A stretch of 64,000 nt of DNA, taken from assembly GCA_039720395.1 (NCBI GenBank), contig CM077828.1, positions 17,830,264 to 17,894,263 on the forward strand, in the 5' to 3' direction. The DNA is from Liquidambar formosana. Lineage: Eukaryota; Streptophyta; Magnoliopsida; Saxifragales; Altingiaceae. The translations under genes were made by a program, and so were the position numbers. Shown here piece after piece: positions 1 to 12,049 of the stretch. Below the pieces are notes generated by a model that was not told where the DNA came from, ran no database searches, and was given only the letters and a program-made list of their open reading frames with translations. The stretch's first letter is position 1. Each line of letters opens with the position of its first letter.

Positions 1-870
1 CAACATGAGCTCCCTCAGATCACCAAATATTTGCTTGGTTAAGGAGTAGAGGTAAAGTCATTCTGGTCCAACCATCGGGTCAATCAGTTCGGCCAGATAC
101 GTAATAATCTAATGCCATTATTTTGCTACATGGAGGAACTAAATTGGCCAGAGGGATTGGGTCACCGATTGGACTAGTCGAGAGGAGTCGTGCCAGATCA
201 ATTCTGATAACTATGGAGATTAAACAAATTGACCTGGTGGGTCCGAATCTGATCACTATGGTTGCCAAGGCAAATTGACATCGAGGGTCCGATTCGGTTT
301 TGATTACTATGATTGTGGATGCAAATTGACAAATTGGGGTCTCGATAGAAATAGGAGACGACAACCACAACAACAATAACAATGTGGTTTGGTAGATGGT
401 TTTGTTTGTCCTGTCGTTTTTACACCCTTTTGAAAAGGTCCAAGGCTGACCAGTAGTATTGAAAGCCAAGTTGGCAACTAGTAGTAATTATAGATGGTGT
501 TGCTTACCTTGGGGATAAGAGCAATTAAGCAATCAAGCACGCTGCTAAGATGACACCAGCACCATAACATTGGCTTTACGTGTGCATGACTCAGTGATGG
601 CAACTTGAATCCAATCATGATTGATGTCCAAGCTTGGGCTGAACTTTATGGAAGGAGAAACGGGCTTGGCTTTTACATATCTCATCTCTCACAGAATACA
701 CAGTCGGAAGACTTGGTTGAGGACTAGAGCAATTTGCGGAGTACATCATAAAATTGCAACTATGCTGGTGTGTAAGTATAATTCTTAGTGATCCCTACTA
801 CACCCTTTGGGGGTCACCCATATAAGGTTTTATAATTCTCATAGATCTTAAATTTATTTTATTCATATGA
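1..870. repeat. Non-genic start of window with a degenerate tandem repeat
   Basis: No gene is supported here. Between about 196 and 345 a unit of about 50-60 bp recurs three times in diverged form. Each copy carries an ACTATG-type core, then CAAATTGAC, then a GGGTCC or GGGTCT motif. A 129-codon minus-strand open frame crosses this repeat but has no recognisable domain, so I treat it as chance. The remainder to 870 is unremarkable AT-rich DNA. Confidence 0.45.
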
Positions 871-1190
871 GTTGTGAAGTCTAGGGTTTGTCCAAAAAGT
901 TTTTTCATTACAAAAAAAAAGAAAAAAAAAAGAAAAATGTTTTTATGATAATTCTTCATTGTTTTTGCAATAACAATAACACGTAAAAAGACAACCTCAC
1001 ATGTCTGCGTGTATGTGATACGGGTTGTGAGATCCAAGGTTTGCCCAAAAAGTTTTCTCGTTTAAAAAAGAAAAAAAAAAAGGGAAAAAAAGGATGAAAA
1101 ATACTTTTATGACAATTCTTCATTGTTTTGGCAATAACAACAACACGTAAAAAAATAATCTCATATGTCTACGTGTACGTGATATAAGTT
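871..1190. repeat. Two-copy direct repeat of about 155 bp
   Basis: The block starting GTTGTGAAGTCTAGGGTTTG at 871 recurs in diverged form from 1024. Both copies contain the CCAAAAAGTTTT segment, an A-rich tract, the ATTCTTCATTGTTTT segment, an ACACGTAAAAA stretch and a GTGATA end. The copies differ by many substitutions and by poly-A length, so the duplication is not recent. No coding potential is seen. Confidence 0.7.
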
Positions 1191-2440
1191 ATCGTGGTGT
1201 TGGCATTTATAATTTAAATAAGCAACCCTTACCTTAGGTGGTTTCTCACACTGTGGAGTCTAGCATCCTCAAATTTGTTATGTAATTTGACTTCCTATTA
1301 ATTAGCTATAGTAGTCTTGTCCTAATGGTGGCTTGTGATCACTGTAAAGCTAACGTAGTGGGGTTACATCTACCTAATTACACAAGAAAGAACTTTACTA
1401 GTTAAACCCTTTTATTCCTCCTAATACCAAAAGTTGTTTCAAGCCCTTTGGTTGATTTTTTCCTTTTGGTTAACCCTACTCTAAAGTACTTTTTTGTTTT
1501 CTCTGGAGACGATTAGATCAACACCTTATAAGACTAAATCTACTCGTAACATCGATCTTCTAAAAAATAGCTAAAAGCTCCCTAAGGAAATTATTTTCCC
1601 ATATCTAATTCTATTTTATTCTGTGACCTAAATTTGCCAGCTATAACTTTATTTCCTTCTACATAAATACTATTTATCCTAACATATATTCATGCCATTC
1701 TCTAGAATAATCATACTATTTCAAATCCTATACAACCCAACTGACCCACCTGCCATGACATGCATGATATAAACCCGACTTTGATCATACCCTCAATCAA
1801 TTCTGGCTCTCATGTAAGCGTCATTCATTAGGGATTATAGCCCATGCATTAGTCCATTGTATCCCATAAAAACTACATGGGATATGTGTGTGTGTATTAT
1901 ATATTGGTGCATATATATAAGGATAATCACATTAGCTTGAATTGCTGGTTACTGATTTGGGCAAGCAATCGAGGAGGGCCTAAAGGATGAAGGGAGCCCC
2001 AAAGAGAGCCCTAGGTGCAATAATGAGAGGACCCAAGTCTAGCAAAACTTAAACACGGTGTGGATGTGCCCACAATGTACTAAGCATGACTCATAATCAA
2101 AATGCATGATCCCACTGCCTCATTTTCTCTCACAGTCAAAAGGCAAGCTCATGTTGAGAAGTGGGGTCATGTTTTCAATTAGAGCAGTGCTACAATCACC
2201 GGTTTCATATACAGGTTTTGTTAACGAGCACATGTGGTATTTACTTTTTCTTGATAAAGGGATTCAATTTTTGTAATTAATTACATTTTTTTTCATTTAA
2301 ACATCAGTTGGTAAATATAACCGGTAAACCTATACTTTCCTCTCTATTAATCCACTCGGAAAAGAGAATCAATTAGGGGTGGCCATAGGCCGGAGTCAAT
2401 CAGAGCCCCAAATTAGGGGTTATGTTTAGTTGGGGAGGGC
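1191..2440. other. Non-genic AT-rich stretch
   Basis: I see no gene. The segment around 1790-1870 (ATTAGGGATTATAGCCCATGCATTAGTCCATTGTATCCC region) resembles the hairpin MITE family better preserved near 31380 and 63674, so it is probably a decayed copy. Short TG and TA microsatellites lie near 1885-1920. Confidence 0.4.
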
Positions 2441-2509
2441 TGCTATTAGTGCGACCTCTTAACTTTATTTATAAACCTCACTTTTTTCGTTTTCTTTCTT
2501 TCTTTCTTT

Positions 2510-2540
<31 letters not shown>

Positions 2541-2900
2541 CATTTTTTATGAAAAATATAAAAAAATTTTCTAAAAACTGACCACTCTATTTACTAGAAA
2601 ATATTATTTTGAACAACTTCGTAAAAGAAACTTTTTACAAAATTTGTCGTTTAAGAAGATTTTTTGGCCATTTATAATCTCTACTTCATTTTTATATAAA
2701 CGAAAATTATAAATGGCCAAAAAGTCCATTTAAACTATAGATTTGAAAAAGCTTTTTTTTACAAAATTGTTCAAAATGATATTTTCTAGTAAAAATCATG
2801 GCAATTTTTCATGAAAACTTTTTATATTTTCATAAAATCTTTAAAACATTAAAATAAATAGGCTGCACAAGTGAAGTTGAAGGGTTGCAATAGCCATCCT
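2441..2900. mobile_element. Hairpin-type MITE (family shared with 43440-43985)
   Basis: The two halves are imperfect reverse complements around a centre near 2690. The left arm GGCTGCTATTAGTGCGACCT pairs with a right arm near 2860-2895 that ends in GGGTTGCAATAGCC. In between, TTTTGAACAACTT pairs with ATTGTTCAAAATGA and TTGGCCATTTATAAT pairs with ATTATAAATGGCCAA. The left arm also holds a poly-T tract of about 30 bases. No open frame is present, so this is a non-autonomous foldback element. Target-site duplication not identified. Confidence 0.65.
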
Positions 2901-4794
2901 CTTGGTTGGGTCTCAATTACGGACCCCATTCCCACTTCGGATTGGGCATAGAGTTTAGAACTACAAACTGAGTTCCCCTCGGCCCAGCCTAAAGCTCTAT
3001 ATACTTAATACAGTATGGTTAATATCATAATTCATAGTAATAATAATGACAATCATGAAATATAGTAATAATTTGTGACCAACACGGTGCTGGCGATCTG
3101 GGTTCTATTTCTCTTATCGACCCAAACTATTTGCACCATAATTCTATCCCAAGCTTGATCATTGGTCGAGTTGGGTCAATTTCACCACTCGGAGTGGAAG
3201 CTCCTCTATTTTAGAGTACCCTAACTTTTTTTTTCTCTTTTTCTTCTTCTATGAGTAGTTCCATTAGTCTTAAAGTTGTCTTTAATTTTATTTTATTTTT
3301 TCATAATAAAGTGACTGTTGCTACATCAACACACAAATTTCTTGATTTTTGAAAGGGCATCACATCAATAGCTACATCATTAAGAAAAATAATAATAATA
3401 ATAGAAATAAACTTACAGATAGATAGCATTTTCCGTTTTCTTTACCACTTTAGAGCTCTTCTAAGTTCTGACTGCTAGTGTAATGATAAATCTTGAACCT
3501 CGGCTAGTCATTTGCCACAACACTCAAGAACTCTATTCTATTGTCACAGTTGGCTGATTGCAACATTTGAACTTCCATTTAAACGAAGATGTAAGCTGCA
3601 CCCTTGGAGGGTAGCTATACCAAACTAATGGGTAGGTGTGACCCAACCTGTTGTTCTTTCGGCCAAGGGGTGTGGTCTCTTGGCCCACCTTGTAATTGCT
3701 AGGGACCAAGAAGGGAGTAGATGCTGCTAAGGCTGTTTGAATGAGAGTGCACACTCTTGCCTTTAAATTTAAAGAGATTAAGAGTCTATTATTGAGTCTA
3801 AGAGAGAAGAAAATAAAGAAAAACATTAGTTAGGAAAAGAAGAGAAAAGAAAGGAAATGACTATGTTTTCCCTAGCTTCCTCATATTTTGGAGTTTTATG
3901 AGAGAAAATAAAATGATTTCTTTCCCTTCTTTTTGGGAGTATGAAAGAAAAGAATGAAAAATATTCATGAAAGGAAATACTTTTAGAACTCCTATAAAAG
4001 TTTCTTACAGTTCTTAAGTGTGAGAGTGATCGAGAAGTATGGGAGGCTTTTATAAAGTGCAAATAGTGTCTCCTTTCATTAAGTACATATTTTATCCAAC
4101 ATGATTATAAGATGCTTAAGAGTCAAATATCATTTCAAATTTCTTCTTTTTTTACTTATTACTTAATGGGCAAAATGGATATTATGAAAATTTCATTAAG
4201 GAATTTTTTCTCTCTATTTTCTTCTCATTTGTGAGAGGAAAAAATTGTGGGCTTTGGAGGGATTTGGAACAAACCCCCCCCCCCCCACACAAAAAAAAAA
4301 AAATCTCTTCGTTTCCTTTATTCTCTCCTCATAAAACTCATAAACAGGGGAAATTAAATTTCCTCCCCCACCATTTTTGTTTTTTCTTTTCCCTCCAAAT
4401 TATTCAACTCAATAGAAACAACTATGAGAAAATCTTAATGATCGAGGGGCCCTTCATAGGTGTCTTGAGGAACTCTAACCCACAAATATAGGATATATTG
4501 TAAAAACCTCCAAACCCACGACACCTCTAGGGTCACCCATTCAAAATTTTCATACAAGATGCAATATGATTTGATAAATGCCCTAATCAAAGATGATGTT
4601 TTCTCCCATCTAACAATATTTTACTATAATTTTTCGTCTACCTTTTGAGGTAGCTTATTTTACATATATTTTTTTTATTAAATTCAGTTATATCAATTTG
4701 ATGAAGTCAGGATGATGATATGATGATGTGATATGTGTGGTGAAAAACATGTCTAATGATAGAAAAAAATGAGAAAACATGTGAATGGATGGAA
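2901..4794. other. Non-genic stretch
   Basis: No gene is supported. The open frames at 3533-3826 and 3826-4062 (minus strand) and 4231-4491 (plus strand) are low-complexity, show no domain and have no splice-site context. A C-tract of about 13 bases beside an A-tract occurs near 4275-4302. Confidence 0.4.
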
Positions 4795-6391
4795 CCAATT
4801 ACGCGTTTGGATTCAGTGCTGAGCACATGTTTTCTTGGCACTGTATTAAAGTGCTCCAGATTTTGACACATGGCATAACGCCTCATCCTACGGCAGAGAA
4901 ACTCCACTTGATAAAACGACGCTAGGTATGTGCCTTTTGACTCCCAAACGCAACGTTAACGAAGCAACCCACCGTTACCCCAAAAACGCCACTTCTCCTG
5001 CGATCTCCCCTGCCATCCACTTCACTTGAGATCTCCCTGCCATTTACGCCTAAGATTTTCCTCATTGACGGAAGGGAAAGCTCTCCGGCCAACTCCATTG
5101 AGATCTCCCCGACACCAACCTCGCCGACGAAGCACAGCCGCCAACCTCACCAACGAACCGCCACTGCGATCTCCCCTTCTTTTTCATGTTCTCGGCACTG
5201 CGACTTCCCCTGCCAATCTGCCAAGCCCTTTTCCTGGCCAGGTGGGCAGCACACACCACCCCACCCTCTCCGGCCATTGATTCATGAACAGAAAAGGAAA
5301 ATAAAAATAAATAAAACATTGAAGATTTGGACAGATTACTTACAAGAAGCTTTAAAAAAAAAAAAAAATGAAGAAGAAAAAGCGAGGGTTTGGGTTTTCA
5401 TAGCAGGGATTTGGTGGTGATGGGTTACTAGGAGGTCCTCATCAGTGACGGCTTGCTCATAAGCCACCGTGAATATCGCCGGCAGTCCCCCCTCCCACTG
5501 ATCCTCTCCTCTGTTTTCTTCTTTCTTTTCCGTTTTTTTTGTCACATCGAGAGATCCATGGCCATGTCTTTCAGGTCGCCGGCCATGGCTGTCTTCTTTC
5601 TTCGTCTTCTTCATTTTTTTCATTTTTTTCCCTTCGGGCTTTGTTTTCTTCTCCTATATGCAGGCAGTTCATCGCACCACAATCCAAACCTTAACAAACC
5701 CCATCACCATCGCTACTATCCTCACAAATCGAACCTCTATCGGCAATCTATGGCAGTCCTCCACAGTCCAGAATCCTACCACACAATCGCACCTTTGAGA
5801 AATACATAAACCACTGCCGTGATCCATCGCCACACAAAACCCTTGTCTCCATTGCCATGTGCTCTCGGATCGAACCCATGACAGAAAAAAAAAAACCCCG
5901 ATCTCAATTGGATGGCAACGAACTCTCCTTGAGTCGGGTTTTGCCGACGATTCTTTGCCGTAGACAGCTCTCCTATTCTTTGCCATAGACATCGGTTCAC
6001 TATCGTCGCCTCCCGTGCCGCCGGTGACTCTCTGGTTGAAGGAATCATTAGCGTTCAGATCTGGTTTTTCCTTTCACCTTCTCCGATTTTTTTTTCCTTT
6101 TTTATTTTTTTGGTTGTTGTTTTCTGAGATCTACCACCTCCAGGTGTGCTGGTGTGAAGGGGCGGGGGGCAGGGATGGCTTCATCGGAGAGGGAGCCGGA
6201 GTTGGGGTTTTCTATATAACGGCGTTAACTTTGTGTTTTGGACTCAAAACGCGAAGCTTGAGGGTCGTTTTATCAAATAGAGTTGTTTTAACCGTCGGAC
6301 GAATGGCTGCACCACGTGGTGCGATCTAAACCACGTTGGCACGGTGCTGAGAAAACATAGCCTCAGCACTGAATCCAAACGCCCCAATTAC
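4795..6391. mobile_element. Mutator-like transposon (MULE) with long TIRs and 8-bp target duplication
   Basis: CCAATTAC occurs at 4795-4802 and again at 6384-6391, flanking an element of 1581 bp (4803-6383). The left end GCGTTTGGATTCAGTGCTGA matches the reverse complement of the right end GGCGTTTGGATTCAGTGCTG. Similarity continues inward for about 160 bp, including TTGATAAAACGAC and a GTTAACG motif on both arms. Long TIRs with an 8-9 bp duplication are characteristic of Mutator-like elements; an hAT origin is less likely because of the TIR length. The interior (about 4975-6210) is much richer in GC than the surroundings and contains several open frames, but none encodes a recognisable transposase. 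It is therefore non-autonomous, possibly a gene-fragment-carrying Pack-MULE. Confidence 0.8.
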
Positions 6392-7030
6392 TAAAGAAAG
6401 TACGGACTAGGACTGACAAAATTGTAATGGGGCCCTAAATTTATTTATTTATTTATTATTTTCATTTGGTGGAAATGAACTCCATAATGGTCACAGGTAT
6501 AAAATGGCAAAGACAGTTTTGAAGAGTGGCTCTAGATGATTTAATTTGCTCAAAAAAAACACCAAGGTGCCCTTACTTCGAGTAATAATATTTTTTTTTT
6601 TGTAACTCTATTTCGATCATAAACCCCAACTCAGCCTCCTCTCCACCCAAAAAATAAATTAAAATAAAATAAAATAAATAGAATAAATCTTTCATAGCAG
6701 GTGGGACCATTGTTAAATAGTTGACAGCCTTTGTCGCAAATGATAGTAAGAAAAAGGAAAATGAAAATGACATTTCATAAAATTCTAACACTCATTTTAC
6801 ACAATTAGTTGCTTTCATTCAATAATAGCCTCACGTTGGATGATGAATTGTTCCTTTAAATGTTGTAAGCTAAAATGGAGCCATACAATTTTCCCCGTAC
6901 GTCCAAACAGGCCCTTGGTGGATTCATTCTTTCATCACTTGCAGGTGTGGTAAAACTAGGCGTTTCAAGTTTGTGAAAAAGAATCCATCATGAAATCCAA
7001 GTCTCACCCTCTACCACACAAATCTTCCGC
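6392..7030. other. Non-genic stretch
   Basis: AT-rich DNA with short TTTA and AAAATA simple repeats near 6435-6460 and 6655-6690. The 72-codon minus-strand open frame here is low-complexity. No gene, RNA or element boundary is supported. Confidence 0.4.
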
Positions 7031-7032
7031 CC

Positions 7033-7385
7033 CTTACCTCTTAGACCAAACACCCACATTATTGCTCTTGTAGGAGCTTTCAATCCAAAAAATCATAGAT
7101 ACCTACCACACAATTTGCCTCCGTATCTCTCAAAGCAAACACCTACATTATTGCTCTCATGGGAGTTTTCAACCCAAGAAATCTTAGTCGATCACCTACC
7201 ATACAAAACTAGGCATATTTATTTGATTGAAATTAGGAGAAATTGGAATGGAATGGAATGAAATTAGATTTTAATAATTAGCGGCAAACAAATGTGCCGT
7301 TACCTCATTATCTCTTAGGGCAAACACCTATGTCATTGCTCTTATGGGAGTTCGTAACCCAAGATATCTTAGTCAGCCACTACAA
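7033..7385. repeat. Three diverged ~95-bp repeats, the last two split by a short inverted-repeat insert
   Basis: Three copies share the order ACCTC or ATCTC, then CAAACACC, then ATTGCTCT, then GGGAGTT or GGAGCTT, then CAACCCAAGAAATCTTAG or a variant. They begin near 7035, 7128 and 7305. Copies 2 and 3 are separated by about 95 bp (7205-7302) whose ends are weak inverted repeats: GGCATATTTATTTG opposite CAAACAAATGTGCC. The order suggests a tandem array later interrupted by a small MITE. Nothing is coding. Confidence 0.55.
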
Positions 7386-8039
7386 AAAATTTTTACTCTT
7401 TATTTCTTAGATCAATGATGCTATAACTAATCTTAAATCCAAGCCATGTAAATCACTTGTACTAACGACAATACCACCGTTGGACGATAATGTTACTCTA
7501 TGCCTAGAGAACTAGTCCGATCAAAAGTCTAAATACTTCTAAACTTAAAATTAAAACGGAAAGTTACAACAGTACTATTATTGTTTTGGATGCTACCTAA
7601 GTAGTCATAAACCAATTGTATGATAGTCTAGTGATATTTTTTTCTTTTCACTTATTAAATTAATGAAAAAAATTAATACCCATTTATTGATATTAGGAGA
7701 TACGATTAAGAGTAATTTATATCGAAAAAAAAATAAAAATTAAAAAACATAAATGGTCATGACAAGTGGTTTGTAATTTTTTTCAAAGTGGGATTTTTAA
7801 GAGGAATCAAAACATGAAGCTCGAACCACAATATAAATAGCATAATAATTAAAAATGGTTTTATATAAATCACCAACAAAACTTGTGATGACCTTTTAAG
7901 TTCACCCTAACTCATAAGATATTTCATTCCATTCCATTCCATCGAAAATCTAAAAACACAAAACAAAATTTCCAAAAGGTCCTCAACCAAAAAAAAAAAA
8001 AAAAAAATTAAACAAATTGCATTCTAAGGCCTTGAAATC
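7386..8039. other. 3' flank of the RbcS gene, no gene seen
   Basis: AT-rich sequence downstream of the minus-strand RbcS stop codon. It holds an A-tract at about 7989-8006 and a short CATTC repeat near 7925-7940. The RbcS 3'UTR and poly(A) site must lie in the upper part of this stretch, but I cannot place them. Confidence 0.4.
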
Positions 8040-9307
8040 TTAGATATTGCGAGGCTTGTAGGCGATGAAACTAATGCACTGCACTTGGCGAACGTTGTCG
8101 AATCCAATGATTCTGACGAAGGCATTGGGGTAAGTCTTGATGCACTCGTCAAGCTCCTTCAATACCTGCACTGCATCGGTGCACCCAAACATCGGCAGCT
8201 TCCACATGACCCAGTACCGGCCGTCGTAGTACCCCGGTGAGCTGTTGTTCTCACGGTACACAAATCCATGCTACAATCAAATGAAAACAAAAATAAAGTA
8301 AGTTTTTAATAACAATCAAGCTCATTGAAAATAAGTTAAAATCATTTTGCTTCGGGTGGGTGACTTCAATCTCGCCATTCATTATAATTTTAATTGTTCA
8401 AACGAATAAATGATGAGATTGAAGTTACCTGATGTGTAAAATGACTGTAGTTTATAAAAGCAAGAGAAAGAAAAACAAAATGCAGAAACAAAAGATGCTT
8501 CAAATGACCTCCAATTCGAATTCCAAGCAAGGAATCCATCCCATGCGGAGAAGGTATTCGACTTCCTTAGCCAACGATTCTCGAGAGAGTGGTGGAAGGT
8601 ATGAGAGAGTCTCGAACTTCTTCATCCCTAGTGGAGGCCATACCTACACTCACAAATAATCCTTAAAATTTAGTTTGTAAAAAATAAAAATAAATATTAA
8701 AAAAAAAAGGTTCATTATCCAATGTTGATCTCAAACTTCTATTTCAAATTATATAATTACAAATGTACTGAGGTCATGTTTGTTTGGTTGGAATGGAATG
8801 CGAGAAAATGTAATCTGATTTTTGTTTAAAATAATCTGGAATGGAATGAGATTGAAATAAACATTATGAAATGAATATCATTATAATTCACTACTACTAT
8901 TTGATTCCATTCACGTTGAATTACCTTATCCAAATACGCTGTTTGAAATGAATTGATATGTAATTTTATTCAATTCCAACCAAACAAACATGACCTAATA
9001 ATTGTTGTTATCGTTGTCATGGTAGTAATTATAATGGTAGTACATATTAACACTAAGAAAATAGCACAAATCGAGAAACAGTTCAAATTTTTGACCTAGC
9101 GAAAGAGTAACATTTGCGTACCTTCATGCATTGGACTCTGCCACCGTTGCTAGGGAGAGAGGTGATGTCGGCGTTGGTTTTGCGGGTGACGGGGAAGGCC
9201 GACGCAGATTTGAGGCCGGTGAACGGTGCCACCATGCTAGCTTGAGCCGGGGTGGCACGGTTAACGGCCGTAGAAACGGTTGCCGACGAGAGCATAGAGG
9301 AAGCCAT
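8040..9307 (-). CDS. RBCS: Ribulose-1,5-bisphosphate carboxylase/oxygenase small subunit, chloroplast precursor
   Basis: Three coding exons join as 9307-9122, 8643-8509 and 8270-8040, all with GT-AG introns, giving 183 residues ending in TAA. Residues 1-60 are a Ser/Ala/Thr-rich chloroplast transit peptide (start [14 protein letters not shown]) cleaved before MKVWPP in the GGRVQC/M context. The mature chain is 123 residues, the standard plant length. Family landmarks are present: [47 protein letters not shown] and [17 protein letters not shown]. The protein is imported into the chloroplast stroma and assembles as eight copies with eight plastid-encoded large subunits to form RuBisCO, the CO2-fixing enzyme of the Calvin cycle. 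Two introns in these positions are the dicot pattern. No frame damage is seen, so the gene looks functional. Intron 1 carries a MITE. The start is fixed by the transit peptide and the TATA box 67 nt upstream. Confidence 0.97.
8771..8996. mobile_element. MITE inside RbcS intron 1
   Basis: The left end AGGTCATGTTTGTTTGGTTG (8771 onward) is repeated in reverse complement at the right end (to 8996), with near-perfect terminal inverted repeats of about 28 bp continuing as GAATGGAAT versus GAATTGAAT. The length is 226 bp with no open frame. A clear target-site duplication is not visible. It lies wholly within the intron and leaves both splice sites intact. Confidence 0.8.
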
Positions 9308-9365
9308 TTTTTTCCCTTTTTCTCCACAAACAAAAACCTTAATGTGAAGTGGCCTTGTTCCACTA

Positions 9366-9383
9366 CCTTATCCTATATATAAA
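9366..9383 (-). promoter_or_regulatory. RbcS core promoter: TATA box with adjacent I-box
   Basis: Read on the minus strand, GATAAGG (9372-9366) lies just downstream of the TATA region TTTATATATAGG (about 9384-9373). The TATA box is about 67 nt from the ATG at 9307, leaving room for a short leader as is usual for RbcS. The position and motif are seen; the function is inferred from the family. Confidence 0.75.
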
Positions 9384-9544
9384 TCCTTTCAAAACACACT
9401 CTCCCCTATTGGGTTTCATAGATTTCTATCCCAACGGTTGGAATTTGATTGAGTTGGTCTTGGACGGTTTTTGGCCGTTGGATCTCATGAGTGATGACAT
9501 TACAATTTGGTGACCACGTATGGAGGGCAGAGATTGGATGATAG

Positions 9545-9603
9545 CCTTATCGTTTGGCACCCCTATCGGTGTGCCACGTGGCTGAAAGGACCATGGCCTT
9601 ATC
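9545..9603 (-). promoter_or_regulatory. Light-responsive module: I-box / G-box / I-box of RbcS
   Basis: On the minus strand the order is I-box GATAAGG (9603-9597), G-box GCCACGTGGC (9582-9573, a perfect palindrome) and a second I-box GATAAGG (9551-9545). Paired I-boxes around a G-box are the established light-responsive array of dicot RbcS promoters, bound by MYB-like and bZIP/bHLH (HY5/PIF-type) factors. It lies about 240-300 nt upstream of the RbcS ATG, as expected. Confidence 0.85.
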
Positions 9604-12049
9604 TAATCTGGACGTGAGTTTGTGATGGCTTATAGGCCGTCGTGTAGAGGTGATGGCCACTCCCTGCTCTAGACATTTGGATTTTTACCCAATTACGAAA
9701 ATACCCATGTGGGTTTTCTTTTTCTTTTTTTGACGTTTAGTTTAGCAATGATGGGGTATAAACTATGAAGTCACTACACTAATAAGTTTAATGGTTTTGA
9801 GTCTCTATCAGCTTGCGGACCGACCCACCGAATTGGCCCATGACCTTTCAAGGTTGATTGTGATACAATTCAGCATCAATTATGAAGTCTTCACCTTACA
9901 AAATATCTTGCAACCTAACTTTGAAATGGTGGAAATGTGATTGTTAGTAGGCTGACTTTCAAGTAGTTCACTTTGAGCAAGTCCACATATGGATTCAACA
10001 TCTATTTTCAAGATAGTGGCAGGTTTTAACTCTATAGCACAGGAAGCTTGCCCCACCATCAATCAACTCCTAATCAACAGAGATATCTCATTTTTCCTAG
10101 TATTGAAATACTATTATTGCCCAAAAAACAAGACTTTCACTCGTTTTTGGCTTACGCATTTTTCTTGTATTTGTACATCTTATTAACTTAAAATAATTTA
10201 TTTTTTCAAGTTACAAGTCTGAATTCTTGTAACAACACCCCTCTTTCATACTACTGATAAATAAATAAATAAAAATTGTACAGGGTTTTTACCCAATACC
10301 TCAAAAAATATAAATTGTAATCTAGGTAAAATTAGTAGGTGGACTGTCATGTTTGCCCACAATAACTTTGTGCCGACTTTACAGATTGGTCCAGCAACTA
10401 GCAAATAATTACAGTCAGTAGTTATTCTTAGTCAAGTTAGTAGGCTTTTACTATGAAATTAGTAGTCATTTGTATTGGCGTGTTATTATTTGCCCATAGA
10501 TGGACCAATCTGTAATGCCCCGGGCGGTCCCCGTTTTATGTCTCTGGCCACTCATTTTGCTCACTCACTCCCATTTGAGCATCATAAAAAATTGTTTGTT
10601 AATTTTTTTTTTAAAAAAAAGGGAAAAATAAAAAGGTTAGAGGTGGCTATTCGTAGGAGGAAAGCTTGTGATCCAAATGTAACTGCCCACTTACATCTCA
10701 ATTCACATCATTTGTCTGATCTCACTGATAGGTGTAGACTGTAGACCCACTAGTGTCCCAACAACATTTCATGAAACATTACCACAAATTCACTAAAATT
10801 GAACTCTTTTGGCCTGCCCCACACAAAATATTTTCAAAATTTGAATTTTGAATAGTGGAAATGTATGCTATGGTTGGAAATTAAGGGAAATTTTCAACCA
10901 AAAAAAAAAAAAAAAAATGCTATTGCTTCCTTCACAGTATAGCCATGGCATCCTTGACATTGAATTGACAAATCTTTACCCTTCTGCAGAATTAGTGCAT
11001 GACTCAATTATTAAAAAGAAAATAAAATTAAAATAATTCCATTGCCAAAGGATGCTTTACCTCCAGGCAAAAATCATTCATTTACCTCCCCCAGTGTTTG
11101 CTATGTTAGCATTTCAAGGGAGGTTGTTACCTTGTTCCTTTCAGGATTATTAGTGGACAAAAGCAGTATGGTATCACTTGGCAGTACCTACAAACCATAT
11201 GTGCAGCCCCATTTCTTCTCATCCTTCCTCAACAGCTGCAAGTTCTGAAACTGCTACTAAAAGACTTATCCTCAAGCCAATCTAGGTAGACTGGGAGAGT
11301 ATTTTTCCTGTGGTATCTTCCTAGCTCTCCTATTATTCCTTCATATTTGAACACAACCACACCCCCCCTCCTATCAAATATTATCCGATGAGCCACATAG
11401 AAATTCAAAGCCCTAAATTGAACCGCACTCCAACTCACTCATGCCGTACCAGCACCATTGTGCTACAAAGGGTTTGCAACCAGGTTTCATCATCTTGGGA
11501 GGTCATTAATTGTTGTCAGCCATCATGACCATGAAGTTGCAGTAAATAAAACCCATTGCAGTAGCAATTGGGAGATGTGAACAACCAATCCATGAGATTT
11601 AGCACCTTCCTTCAAGTTTAAATAAATTGGAAACAAGACTTAGAATAGCCATTTTCAACAAACTGCATTTACTTCCATGCCATTGGTCCTTCCACACATT
11701 ATCTTCCCATCTGCACTATGTTGGGACTCAGGCTATTCTGTCATTGGTACAAATGCCTTAACATTAGGCAGGCATCCGCAAGTACTTCTAAAATTAAAAT
11801 AAACTACACACCAAAAAATCAATGATGCCAATTGGTCTTTTTTCAAGGAAGAATATGAATAATACAAACTCAAAGTTTGTTAATACAAAACTGCCCACCA
11901 TGAGAACTAGATGTGGAAGGCAAACAATGACTTAGAGAGGCGAGGAACCTCGGCACAGTTAAAATTCTAAAACTATGTGGCAGTGTAAAACCAGTAAACA
12001 AACTGCACAATGAAAAGTATATACATATATATTGCAATGACTGCCTAGT
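9604..12049. other. Intergenic region between RbcS promoter and kinesin 3' end
   Basis: No gene is supported. Short open frames here have no domains. A 15-bp inverted pair (ACAGATTGGTCCAGC near 10382 and GGACCAATCTGTAATG near 10502) could form a weak stem. Simple A-tracts occur near 10611 and 10900. The kinesin 3'UTR must lie in the last few hundred bases, running leftward from 12050. Confidence 0.45.

Noticed and set aside
80..469. 129-codon minus-strand open frame
   Set aside because: It spans a degenerate tandem repeat, has repeated IVIR-like segments caused by that repeat, and shows no domain or splice context.
5026..5992. Several overlapping open frames inside the Mutator-like element
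   Set aside because: Overlapping frames on both strands in GC-rich DNA with no recognisable transposase or host domain.
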